DNA of 64,000 nucleotides from an uncultured Flavobacteriaceae bacterium (GTDB lineage: Bacteria; Bacteroidota; Bacteroidia; Flavobacteriales; Flavobacteriaceae): contig CAJWAA010000009.1 in NCBI GenBank assembly GCA_913020295.1, forward strand, positions 28,037 to 92,036, written 5' to 3'. How positions within the stretch are numbered: position 1 is the stretch's first letter; each line of letters starts with the position of its first letter. Made by a program: the position numbers and the translations under genes. This document shows positions 34,733 to 42,711 of the stretch, piece after piece. A model generated the notes under the pieces. It was not told where the DNA came from. It saw only the letters and a program-made list of their open reading frames with translations, and searched no databases.

Positions 34733-36186
34733 ACTTTTTCAATTAGCCCCGCCACTAGTTTGCCGGAGATCAATGCAGGTGGTACCCCGGGACCCGGTAC
34801 AGTCAATTGTCCTGTAAAATATAAATTTTTCACTTTTTTACTTTTCAATTTCGGTCTTAAAAAAGCTGTTTGTAAAAGAGTATTCGCCATACCATAGGCA
34901 TTACCTTTGTATGAATTGTAAACTGAGATAAAATCATTTACGCAAAAAGACGATTTAAACAAAATATCATCTTTTAAACTTTGATTGGTAAGTTTTTCTA
35001 GGCGGTCTAAAACTATTTCAAAATAGTGATTTCTTAACTCCCTAGTGTCATCTAATCCAGGCGCAATAGGGATTAAAATAAAACAAGCTTCTTTTCCCTT
35101 TGGAGCCATACTAGGATCAGTGATCGATGGAAAATTGGCGTAAAACAGAGGCTCATTTGGCCATTCGTAAGTATTATAAATTGTCCTAGCATGGGCGTCA
35201 AAATCTACATCAAAAAACAATGTGTGATGAGATACATTTTTTACCTTTTTGTTCAATCCAACATAAAACAGCAGTGAAGAAGGGGCAAATGTTTTTTTAT
35301 CCCAGTAGGACTCACTGTAGGCTCTTAAATTTTTTGGGAGTAAAGTTTCAGTGTGGTGATAATCGGCACCGCTCAGCACAATATCTGAAAAGATGTTTTT
35401 CCTATCTATTTTGATTCCAACTGCTTTTCTGTTTTCCAATAATATTTCCCTCACTGGGGTATCAAGGTGAATTTTCACACCTAAACTTTCAGCCAGTCGA
35501 ATCATTCCTTTTACGATGCTGTACATACCGTATTTGGGATGCCAAGTTCCCAAACCAAAATCAGCAAAATTCATAAAATTATAGAAAGCAGGTGTATCTT
35601 CAGGTTTAGCTCCCAAAAACAAGACTGGAAACTGAAGGATTTGAACCAGTTTAGGGTTTTTGAATTCTCGAGTCACCTGTCTTTTTATGTTAGAAAAAAA
35701 GTAATTTAATTTCTTTAGGGTATCTGGGGTGACTAGTTCCAGAGGTGATAGTCCTGGGCGGTAAACCAATTCGTCTATGGCAATTTTATAATTATCAGCA
35801 GCTTTGCCGATAAATTTTTTCAGTTTGTTTGCACTTCCCTTTTCCTCTGCCTCAAAAGCGGCATAAATCTTTTCTAAAGAATCTCCAATCAGCATTGAAT
35901 CATTCCTCCCAAAATAAACCTGATAGCCCGGATTCAAACGTTCTAACTCATAATAATCACTAACTTTTTTTCCAAAATCACCAAAAAATTTTTCAAAAAC
36001 ATCCGGCATCCAATACCAAGAGGGTCCAATATCAAAAACAAATCCGTCTTTTTTCAGTTGACGAGCTCGCCCTCCGGGAGTACTGTTTTTCTCAAAAATT
36101 TCGACTTGATGTCCCAACTTTGCCAAATAGCAAGCTGCCGACAAAGAGGAAAAACCTGAACCGATGATGCTAATTCGCTTTTTCAT
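34729..36186 (-). CDS. crtI: Phytoene desaturase (CrtI family)
   Basis: 485 residues, FAD-dependent carotenoid desaturase. Dinucleotide-binding SIIGSGFSSLSAACYLAKLG with the acidic end of strand 2 (VEIFEKNSTPGGRA) opens the protein; FDIGPSWYWMPDVFEKFF and the C-terminal LYFTGQLTVPGPGVPPALISGKLVAGLI are CrtI signatures. It should convert phytoene to lycopene. crtB, which usually sits next to it, is absent here; the gene is monocistronic, with the K+ channel upstream on the same strand. Confidence 0.92.
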   Translation of the reverse strand: MKKRISIIGSGFSSLSAACYLAKLGHQVEIFEKNSTPGGRARQLKKDGFVFDIGPSWYWMPDVFEKFFGDFGKKVSDYYELERLNPGYQVYFGRNDSMLIGDSLEKIYAAFEAEEKGSANKLKKFIGKAADNYKIAIDELVYRPGLSPLELVTPDTLKKLNYFFSNIKRQVTREFKNPKLVQILQFPVLFLGAKPEDTPAFYNFMNFADFGLGTWHPKYGMYSIVKGMIRLAESLGVKIHLDTPVREILLENRKAVGIKIDRKNIFSDIVLSGADYHHTETLLPKNLRAYSESYWDKKTFAPSSLLFYVGLNKKVKNVSHHTLFFDVDFDAHARTIYNTYEWPNEPLFYANFPSITDPSMAPKGKEACFILIPIAPGLDDTRELRNHYFEIVLDRLEKLTNQSLKDDILFKSSFCVNDFISVYNSYKGNAYGMANTLLQTAFLRPKLKSKKVKNLYFTGQLTVPGPGVPPALISGKLVAGLIEKV

Positions 36187-36406
36187 TTGTCTACAAATCT
36201 ATCAATAAACTATATGATTTAGAGAATTTTATTTCTTTTTTGAAAATTCAATAATAAAAAATTCAAAAGATTGGAAACCCCAGATCGTTTTGGGTTGAAA
36301 TAAAAAAAAAGATAATTAATTAGCGGAAATCAAAAGGGGTTATAATTCAATAGTAAGGCGGCACAATTATTAATTTAACTAACATAAATCATAGTCAATT
36401 TAAAAA

Positions 36407-37111
36407 TTAATTCTCCTTGTTTCTTCTTAATAAATAAATTTCCTCAACAAAAGAAGCGGATATAATACCCGTGGGAATCGCCACAATACCAATCCCAATT
36501 AATGAAATTATGGAGGCAAAAATCTTACCCCCTGCAGTAATAGGGTATACATCACCATAACCTACTGTAGCTAGAGAGACCGTTGCCCACCAAATGGATT
36601 CCGTAATACTGGAAAACTTCTCAGGTTGAGCATCATTTTCCAAATAGTAGATGGCCGAAGCAGAAAACAATATGGCTAATGCTGAGAGAAATAAGGTAAA
36701 TTTTAGTTCGTTTTTTACACCTTTCAATGCTTTAATAAATAACTTCAAGGAACTGCTGTCTCTTCCAAGTTTAAAAATTCTTGTAAGGCGGAACAATCTT
36801 AGTATCCTGAGAAATCTTCCATCTACTTTTACAAATTGATTAAGGTAGAAAGGTAAAATTGAAATTAAATCAATCAATCCAAAAGTACTAAATACATACT
36901 TCCATACCCCTTTCATGCGCTGGTCCAAATAGGCCAATCGTATGCGGTACAAGTACTCAAAAGAGAAAATATAAATCGAAATCGCCTCAAAAATGCTGAA
37001 TATACCCCCATAGACATTTCGAATTGAGACATGAGATTCCATAATCATCGCCACCACGTTGGCAATAATCAATAGATAAATGAATTTATCAAAAAGAACA
37101 GGAGACCTCAA
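36407..37111 (-). CDS. Voltage-gated-type potassium channel
   Basis: 234 residues with a six-TM layout. The S4-like helix RFLRILRLFRLTRIFKLGR has Arg/Lys every third or fourth position; the selectivity filter TVGYGD lies in the pore loop WWATVSLATVGYGDVYPIT between S5 and S6. Expected to be an inner-membrane tetrameric K+ channel. No cytosolic RCK or nucleotide-binding domain follows S6. No ATG serves the frame before residue 21; the first available start is the TTG at 37111. The frame upstream of that TTG is closed by a single TAA and then reads back into the 28-codon ORF at 37118-37204. Confidence 0.88.
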   Translation of the reverse strand: MRSPVLFDKFIYLLIIANVVAMIMESHVSIRNVYGGIFSIFEAISIYIFSFEYLYRIRLAYLDQRMKGVWKYVFSTFGLIDLISILPFYLNQFVKVDGRFLRILRLFRLTRIFKLGRDSSSLKLFIKALKGVKNELKFTLFLSALAILFSASAIYYLENDAQPEKFSSITESIWWATVSLATVGYGDVYPITAGGKIFASIISLIGIGIVAIPTGIISASFVEEIYLLRRNKEN

Positions 37112-37117
37112 TATGAA

Positions 37118-37204
37118 TTATTTTTTAGAAAGATCAATGAAAATTCCGATCATTACTCCTATCATTGAGGCTACAACCACAAAAGCTACAAAAGAGGGTG
37201 TCAT
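37118..37204 (-). CDS. 28-residue putative single-TM small protein upstream of the K+ channel
   Basis: ATG at 37204, TAA at 37118-37120. The product begins MTPSFVAFVVVASMIG, is hydrophobic for about 20 residues and ends IFIDLSKK: one TM helix with a basic tail, typical of bacterial small membrane proteins. A TATATTTG -7 box lies 17 bases upstream. Its stop is 6 bases from the TTG start of the channel gene and in the same frame, so either it is a separate, translationally coupled small subunit, or it is an N-terminal part of the channel cut off by a stop codon. No homologue is recognised. Confidence 0.5.
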   Translation of the reverse strand: MTPSFVAFVVVASMIGVMIGIFIDLSKK

Positions 37205-37220
37205 AATTTATATTATTAAT

Positions 37221-37228
37221 CAAATATA
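37221..37228 (-). promoter_or_regulatory. -7 promoter box (TATATTTG) for the small ORF and K+ channel
   Basis: Minus-strand TATATTTG, an exact TAnnTTTG match, placed so that transcription would start about 10 bases before the ATG at 37204. Confidence 0.4.
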
Positions 37229-37297
37229 ATCAATTTGAAACATCCTTTAAAATGGCAAAAAATTACCGAATTTTATTTTTTTTTGTTTAAACTTTTT

Positions 37298-37415
37298 TTG
37301 TTAAAGTTTTTTTATATATCTTTAAACAGTTTAAATTCAATTTGGTTTATTAGCGCCTCTGCATTTACTATCTCCTAAAGTCAAATTCTAAAATCCTAGC
37401 AGAGGCGTTTTTTTT
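37298..37415 (+). ncRNA. Candidate small RNA or leader terminator upstream of crtA
   Basis: A self-contained unit: TTTG at 37297-37300, 16 bases, then TATCTTTA at 37317-37324 (one mismatch to the -7 consensus), a near-palindrome TTTAAACAGTTTAAA at 37321-37335, then a perfect 9-bp stem CGCCTCTGC (37354-37362) / GCAGAGGCG (37399-37407) with a 36-base loop containing CTCC, ending in eight Ts. The transcript would be about 85 nt. It could be a free small RNA or a terminated leader of the crtA operon, whose ATG is 70 bases beyond the T-run. No Rfam family is recognised by eye. Confidence 0.4.
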
Positions 37416-37485
37416 AACCCCTTATTTTTCTGGTCTTTTGGCAGTTTTTACCTAATTTAGTATTTTTAGGATGATCAGGATTTAG

Positions 37486-38181
37486 ATGGAAGGATTGACG
37501 ACAATCACATTTTTTAAATTTCGTAAAAACAAATGTTGGGCATTCGCTCAAATGGGTCTTATTCCGTCTAAACTTCAACAAAAATCTGGTTTAAGGTTCT
37601 TCAAACTCATGGGTACTGGCGGTGGAAATGGCTTTAGTCTATGGCCGGATTTTGGGACATATGCCTTTTTAGGGGTTTGGGACAATCAAAAATCAGCAGA
37701 CGATTTTTTGAGTAGCAACGATATTATCAAAACCTATTATCAAAAAGCTTCTTCAATAAGAACTATTAAAATGTTACCAGTTAAAAGTCATGGTTTGTGG
37801 AGTGGCCAAAACCCTTTTTTAGAACATAAAATACAGGCCTATAATTCTAAACAACCAGTTGCAGTTATTACCAGAGCCACATTACGTCCCTCACGACTTT
37901 TTTCCTTCTGGAGATCAGTCCCCTTGGCCAGTGCAGCCATAGAAAATGCTAAAGGGGTGCAATACTTCAAAGGCATAGGAGAGTGGCCTTTTGTGCAACA
38001 GGCAACCCTTAGCCTTTGGGACAGTTTCGAGGCTGTCAAACAGTTTGCCTACCGCGATAAAACCCATACATCCATCATCAAAAAAACAAGAAGTCAGCAG
38101 TGGTATAGCGAGGATCTCTTTGCCCGATTTCGAGTATTGTCTGACACCGGGTTTATACAACCTAATCTTTCAAAAACATGA
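37486..38181 (+). CDS. CrtA-like spheroidene monooxygenase family protein
   Basis: 231 residues resembling CrtA, the haem-type carotenoid oxygenase that adds keto groups at C-2 of acyclic carotenoids in purple bacteria. The family core is visible in KSGLRFFKLMGTGGGNGFSLWPDFGTYAFLGVW, and the second half SVPLASAAIENAKGVQYFKGIGEWPFVQQATLSLWDS matches CrtA layout. Its stop overlaps the start of the CrtD-like gene (ATGA), so the two are coupled. The substrate here would be an acyclic or half-cyclised carotenoid end, which is an inference from the neighbours. Confidence 0.75.
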   Translation: MEGLTTITFFKFRKNKCWAFAQMGLIPSKLQQKSGLRFFKLMGTGGGNGFSLWPDFGTYAFLGVWDNQKSADDFLSSNDIIKTYYQKASSIRTIKMLPVKSHGLWSGQNPFLEHKIQAYNSKQPVAVITRATLRPSRLFSFWRSVPLASAAIENAKGVQYFKGIGEWPFVQQATLSLWDSFEAVKQFAYRDKTHTSIIKKTRSQQWYSEDLFARFRVLSDTGFIQPNLSKT

Positions 38182-39638
38182 AAACAGCGATTGTTATAGG
38201 AGCAGGAATTGGTGGCATTGCTGCAGCTCTGCGTTTGTCCAAAAAAGGCTATCAAGTTACTGTTTTTGAGGCTAATGATTACCCAGGAGGAAAACTTAGT
38301 GCTTTCAGTCTGGGAGACTATCGTTTCGATGCCGGGCCTTCGCTTTTTACTATGCCCCAATACGTAAACGAATTGTTTGAACTTCACGATGAGAAAGCGA
38401 GCGATTTTTTTACTTATAAAAAGAAAAAAATTGCTTGTAAGTATTTTTGGGAGGATCAAATCCAAATTACCGCTTATGCTGACCCAACACTTTTTTTGGA
38501 AGAGGTAAAAAATAAACTAGGTGTAGAGACTGACGTACTTAAAAAATATCTAAAACGAGCCAAGAAAAAATTCGATTTGACAGCTCCCTTGTTTTTGGAA
38601 CAATCCCTGCACAAACTCAAAGGTTTTTTGAATGTAAAAACCCTTAGGGCACTTATCAATCTGGGGCTTTACGAAATCAATCAAAATTTGCATTCAGTTA
38701 ATGTAACTCAGCTAAAGGAACCCCATTTGGTTCAGATGTATGACCGCTATGCTACCTATAACGGCTCTTCACCCTATCAAACTCCGGGTATCATGACATT
38801 GGTGCAGCACTTGGAACAAGAATATGGAACTTTTGTACCTAACGGAGGAATGGAACAAATCACCCAATCCCTTTTTGAATTGGCAAAAAGAAAGGGAATT
38901 ACTTTTCATCTGGGAGAAAAAGTCAATCATATCCAAGTAAAAAAAGGAAAGGCCACCGGGGTCAAAACAAAAAATCAAACTCTTATGGCAGATATTGTAC
39001 TGTCCAATATGGATGTTTTTCCGACCTATAAAAACCTCCTTAAAGACATTAAACCCCCTGAGAGGGTTTTAAATCAAGAACGCTCCAGCTCCGCGGTCAT
39101 CTTTTATTGGGGTATCAACAGGATCTTTGATCAACTCGATTTACATAACATATTTTTTTCTCAGAACTATAAATCAGAATTTGAGGCCATCTTCAATCAA
39201 AAAGAACCAACTGATGATTTTACGGTCTATGTCAACATTACCTCTAAAGATGTGCCTTCAGATGCTCCCAAAGGAGGAGAGAACTGGTTTGTGATGATCA
39301 ACACTCCTGCAGACTGCGGTCAAGATTGGGATCAAATAAAAAATAAGCTCAAAGAAAAAACCATTGCCAAACTCAATCGAATCCTCAAAGTGGACTTGAG
39401 TCCTTTAATTCAGGAAGAAGAAGTTTTAACGCCTCCAATGATTGAGCAAAAAACATCTTCTCACCTGGGAGCCTTGTACGGTAGCTCCAGCAACGATAGA
39501 ATGGCCGCTTTTTTGAGGCATCCTAATTTCAGTTCCAAAATCAAAAATTTATACTTTTGTGGGGGAAGTGTTCATCCTGGAGGTGGCATTCCTTTATGTT
39601 TGCTCTCCGCCAAAATTGCTACTGACCTAATACCCTGA
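38178..39638 (+). CDS. crtD: CrtI/CrtD-family carotenoid desaturase
   Basis: 486 residues, a paralogue of the CrtI encoded 2 kb away. FAD-binding IVIGAGIGGIAAALRLSKKGYQVTVFEANDYPGGKL; DAGPSLFTMP; C-terminal YFCGGSVHPGGGIPLCLLSAKIATDLI, the last differing from CrtI (HPGGGIPL rather than VPGPGVPP) and typical of the CrtD (3,4-desaturase / hydroxycarotenoid dehydrogenase) branch. Together with CruF downstream it should desaturate the C-3',4' bond of a 1'-hydroxylated end. Operon: 4-base overlap with crtA, 8 bases to the CruF-like gene. Confidence 0.82.
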   Translation: MKTAIVIGAGIGGIAAALRLSKKGYQVTVFEANDYPGGKLSAFSLGDYRFDAGPSLFTMPQYVNELFELHDEKASDFFTYKKKKIACKYFWEDQIQITAYADPTLFLEEVKNKLGVETDVLKKYLKRAKKKFDLTAPLFLEQSLHKLKGFLNVKTLRALINLGLYEINQNLHSVNVTQLKEPHLVQMYDRYATYNGSSPYQTPGIMTLVQHLEQEYGTFVPNGGMEQITQSLFELAKRKGITFHLGEKVNHIQVKKGKATGVKTKNQTLMADIVLSNMDVFPTYKNLLKDIKPPERVLNQERSSSAVIFYWGINRIFDQLDLHNIFFSQNYKSEFEAIFNQKEPTDDFTVYVNITSKDVPSDAPKGGENWFVMINTPADCGQDWDQIKNKLKEKTIAKLNRILKVDLSPLIQEEEVLTPPMIEQKTSSHLGALYGSSSNDRMAAFLRHPNFSSKIKNLYFCGGSVHPGGGIPLCLLSAKIATDLIP

Positions 39639-39646
39639 AGTTTAAG

Positions 39647-40297
39647 ATGATTCCATCCAATTTAAACCGTGAGAACATTTCTATCGCCGTCATTTGGTTG
39701 TTTCATGTCAGTGGTATTCTAGGAATACTTTATGGCAATTCAGAATGGTTTATTTCGGCTACTCCCCTTAATTTATCGATCAATTTTGTACTATTACTGA
39801 TCAATTGTAACGGACACAAATGGTTTTTTCCAATGGTTTTTTTGGGATTTTTGACCGGGATGATTACTGAAATTTTGGGAGTTCAACGGGGTTGGATTTT
39901 TGGGGATTATCAATATGGAGATGCATTGGGGATAAAGGTTTTGGGTGTTCCACTTCTCATAGGAGCAAATTGGGCTCTATTAACTATTGTTACAGGTGCC
40001 ATTGCCCAGCAGTTTTATCAAAATTTTTTTATGCGAATCCTCATTGGCGCCGGTTTCATGATTTTACTCGACCTATTGATTGAGCCCATTGCCCCGGTAT
40101 TGGATTTTTGGGTTTTTGATGGAGGAGAAGCACCTCTCCAAAACTATATCGGTTGGACAGCCGTCGCCCTATTTCTTCAAATCATTTTTTACTCTTTTCG
40201 TATAACGGTAAATGGTTGGTTCCCCCACCAGTTGTATCTTTTACAAATCATTTTTTTTACCGTATTATTGATAAAGCAAACAACTATCGGTATTTGA
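39647..40297 (+). CDS. cruF: CruF-like carotenoid 1',2'-hydratase (carotenoid biosynthesis protein)
   Basis: 216 residues with six to seven TM helices, DUF422/CruF-type. Diagnostic segments are TEILGVQRGWIFGDYQYGDALGIKVLGVPLLIGANW and DLLIEPIAPVLDFWVFDGGEAPLQNYIGW, with the Glu/Asp residues of the presumed membrane active site. CruF hydrates the terminal psi-end double bond of gamma-carotene or lycopene to a tertiary 1'-hydroxyl, as in saproxanthin, myxol and flexixanthin synthesis. It is the third gene of the crtA-crtD-cruF operon. Confidence 0.82.
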   Translation: MIPSNLNRENISIAVIWLFHVSGILGILYGNSEWFISATPLNLSINFVLLLINCNGHKWFFPMVFLGFLTGMITEILGVQRGWIFGDYQYGDALGIKVLGVPLLIGANWALLTIVTGAIAQQFYQNFFMRILIGAGFMILLDLLIEPIAPVLDFWVFDGGEAPLQNYIGWTAVALFLQIIFYSFRITVNGWFPHQLYLLQIIFFTVLLIKQTTIGI

Positions 40298-40315
40298 AAT
40301 TCTAATTTTTTATTC

Positions 40316-40882
40316 ATGCTACGATATTTTTCTATAGTTCTCATGATTATTTGTCTTTTTTCTTGTGAAGAAAAAAAATCTGATACCTCGTCAATCGTTG
40401 ATAAAACTAAAGATAAGCTAACCATTTCTGCTCCGGATCATGCAACACAACTCACTCAACTCACCCCCAAGTTTATAGAGGAAAATAACATCGACCAGTG
40501 GACTCAATTCAAAAAATTTAAAGATGCAATTGAAGACATGACCCAACTCAATCCAGAGGGTATAATGACCTTTATTTCTGAACTATATAAAATCACTAGT
40601 ACGCTTTTAAAATCTCCATTTCCGGAAAAATTTGATAAACTTCCAATTCACAGTAGAATAAAGGTGGTTCAAACCCAAATAATTAAAAGTCATTTTTATG
40701 CAGCTAACAAACAAAATGAAAAACTTAATCAATCACTGGATGAACTATATTTGGAATATAATATTCTGCTGAAGAGAATGATCAGCATGGCAGAAGAAAA
40801 TAAAATAAAACTCGACAGTATGGGAGTAAGTCAGCCCTCTTTTCAGGACTCTAAGATGAAACCTGCGTTTTCTAGAAAATAA
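40316..40882 (+). CDS. Putative lipoprotein
   Basis: 188 residues. Signal peptide with lipobox: FSIVLMIICLFSC, Cys17 followed by EEKKSDTS, so a lipidated, probably outer-membrane-directed protein. The mature part is helical and polar with no recognised domain. It follows cruF by 18 bases and may be read from the carotenoid operon. Its last 40 bases overlap the convergent gene at 40843, which is unusual enough that one of the two ends could be mis-called. Confidence 0.7.
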   Translation: MLRYFSIVLMIICLFSCEEKKSDTSSIVDKTKDKLTISAPDHATQLTQLTPKFIEENNIDQWTQFKKFKDAIEDMTQLNPEGIMTFISELYKITSTLLKSPFPEKFDKLPIHSRIKVVQTQIIKSHFYAANKQNEKLNQSLDELYLEYNILLKRMISMAEENKIKLDSMGVSQPSFQDSKMKPAFSRK

Positions 40883-41283
40883 ATACCCTCTGAAACAGAT
40901 TCAGTAATTTTTTCTCGATGGGTTTTCAAAACAATGGCAGCGGAATTAAGTTCAAGAGCCTCATCGTATAGTCTTAAAAGGTTTTGATCTAATTCAATAC
41001 TTTTGTGAAGGTGGGTGTGATTAGGTTTTTTAATGGATGAAATGACCATTTGTTCAAAGTTAAGTCTATGAATGACAAGATTTTCTACCTCTACATTTAG
41101 AGACCTCAACAGCTTGGTTACATCCTGAAAATAGCGGTTTCTTAATGTAGATTGTAAATTGAAATGTCGTTTGTCCTTTGATAGATTTGATTCATCTGAA
41201 GCTTTTAGATATTCCAATTTAGAATTCTTAAGGAGATTAAGAATTTTTTTAAGTATTACAATATATTCCTTTGATCCTGACAA
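40843..41283 (-). CDS. Helical hypothetical protein, possibly DUF2383-like
   Basis: 146 residues, predicted all-helical, without signal peptide. The periodicity and LYDEALELNSAAIVLKTHREKI near the C-terminus recall the ferritin-like four-helix DUF2383/PA2169 family, but I cannot confirm it. The only start for the full frame is TTG at 41283. It overlaps the lipoprotein's 3' end by 40 bases. Confidence 0.55.
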   Translation of the reverse strand: MSGSKEYIVILKKILNLLKNSKLEYLKASDESNLSKDKRHFNLQSTLRNRYFQDVTKLLRSLNVEVENLVIHRLNFEQMVISSIKKPNHTHLHKSIELDQNLLRLYDEALELNSAAIVLKTHREKITESVSEGIYFLENAGFILES

Positions 41284-41335
41284 AATCTATTTTTTGTAAA
41301 CATAAATAGAATTAAAGCTAAGTCCGATTTGTCTT

Positions 41336-42145
41336 TTAATTTAATATTAACAAGTTTTTCACCATGAATTGACAATTTAATTCAAAAAGTACTTTTTTAG
41401 AACTTATGATACCCCTAATCATTCCCGTTTCTTCAAATTTTGGTGGACTAAGTCCGGCCATTTTTGCCATCTGTGTGTAATATTCTTTTCGCGTGGGGTG
41501 AAAAGGTGTTACGGCATTATAAGTTTGGTTTCCTTTCCAGTTTTCGACAATTTTTAAAAGAATGGCTACAGCATCTTGCTGATGGATAAAATTGATTGGG
41601 GAATATGGGTTAGGGAGATTTTTTTTACCGCTTAGAGTGAAAATGGGGTGACGGTTAGGTCCCATTAATCCCCCCAAACGGACAATACAGCTTTCAAAAT
41701 TTTTATTTTTCAAAAGATTTTGCTCCACATTGATGATCTGTTGTGCTGATGGGGTATCTCCCAACAAATTACTTAATTCAGTAATGACTCCTTCTTGAAA
41801 ACCATATACCGAAGTACTGCTGGTAAACAAAACCCTTTGAATTTTGAAAAATTCCGCTTTTTCAATGATTTGCTCGAAAAGGTCGACATAGTTGTATTGT
41901 GGATTTTTTCTCAAACCTGGAGGGATTGTGATTACCATTGTATCAATATCTTCGAAAAAATCGGGTTCTCCCTCTATGGTAGATTCCGTAAACCTCAAAA
42001 ACTGTGAATGGAACCCTTTGTTTTGGAGTGCGTTTACTTTTCTCTTGGTTGTCGTTGTTACCCGTACCACATGGCCTTTTTTTTTGGCTTTTTCTGCCAA
42101 GGCCGAGCCCAACCATCCACTGCCTAATATTCCAATTTTATTCAT
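41336..42145 (-). CDS. NAD(P)-binding Rossmann protein (YeeZ-like epimerase/dehydratase family)
   Basis: 269 residues from ATG 42145. Rossmann start KIGILGSGWLGSALAEKAKKKG, then RVTTTTKRK. VLFTSSTSVYGFQEG matches the Ser/Tyr region of extended SDRs, though the Tyr-x-x-x-Lys catalytic pair is not evident, as in YeeZ-type atypical SDRs. INFIHQQDAVAILLKIVEN is the usual NAD-epimerase C-terminal motif. The frame continues 15 codons upstream, but the glycine-rich strand starts directly after ATG 42145. Substrate unknown. Confidence 0.8.
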   Translation of the reverse strand: MNKIGILGSGWLGSALAEKAKKKGHVVRVTTTTKRKVNALQNKGFHSQFLRFTESTIEGEPDFFEDIDTMVITIPPGLRKNPQYNYVDLFEQIIEKAEFFKIQRVLFTSSTSVYGFQEGVITELSNLLGDTPSAQQIINVEQNLLKNKNFESCIVRLGGLMGPNRHPIFTLSGKKNLPNPYSPINFIHQQDAVAILLKIVENWKGNQTYNAVTPFHPTRKEYYTQMAKMAGLSPPKFEETGMIRGIISSKKVLFELNCQFMVKNLLILN

Positions 42146-42246
42146 TGTATCTCGATTTTTGTTTGAGCTTTTTAAAATGATATTTGTCAAAAATATTAAA
42201 TGATATTATAAAATTCAGTATCTTAATGAATGAAAAACAATGAGTT

Positions 42247-42711
42247 ATGCCGATAAAAAGCTTTCAAGGGGAACGAGCGACCCGCTCCAAAAAATCAAAC
42301 AAAACTTTATTGGTTTCAGACATCATGAGACGTGATTTGGTGTTATTTACTAAAGATCAATCCATTCATGAGGTCATGAAAAAATTCATTAAATATCGCA
42401 TATCTGGGGGCCCTGTAGTGGATAACACAGGAAAATTGATTGGGGTCATCTCAGAGGCGGACTGTATGAAAGAAATTTCTGATAGTAGATATTTTAACCT
42501 TCCCATACTTGACAAAACAGTCGCTCACTTTATGACTTCAAAGGTGGATACTATAGATGCCAGTAACACTATTTTTGAAGCGGCATCAATGTTTTTCAAA
42601 ACTACTAGAAGACGTTTTCCTGTTTTGGATAAGAATCGATTGGTCGGACAAATCAGTCGGAAGGATATCGTAATTGCTACTCTCAATATGAAAAGCCAGA
42701 CTTGGCGTTAA
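42247..42711 (+). CDS. CBS-domain pair protein
   Basis: 154 residues made of a tandem CBS pair (Bateman module): first CBS at about residues 25-80 (SDIMRRDLVLFTKDQSIHEVMKKFIKYRISGGPVVDNTGKLIGVISEADC), second about 95-150 (FMTSKVDTIDASNTIFEAASMFF ... FPVLDKNRLVGQISRKDI). Stand-alone pairs bind adenine nucleotides and act as energy sensors or regulators of partners. It overlaps the convergent deacetylase gene by 4 bases and diverges from the SDR-like gene. Confidence 0.88.
   Translation: MPIKSFQGERATRSKKSNKTLLVSDIMRRDLVLFTKDQSIHEVMKKFIKYRISGGPVVDNTGKLIGVISEADCMKEISDSRYFNLPILDKTVAHFMTSKVDTIDASNTIFEAASMFFKTTRRRFPVLDKNRLVGQISRKDIVIATLNMKSQTWR

Noticed and set aside
33878..36186. DUF6090-like gene next to the AddAB pair considered as a defence or toxin system
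   Set aside because: AddAB-type enzymes are general recombination machinery, the gap and convergent neighbour do not suggest an operon, and no toxin or effector domain is visible.
36194..36201. TAGATTTG (minus strand) before crtI
   Set aside because: Ends about 8 bases before the ATG, too close for a leader, and without a -33 element.
38094..38465. 123-codon minus-strand frame opposite crtA/crtD
   Set aside because: Antisense to conserved FAD-binding sequence of the desaturase.
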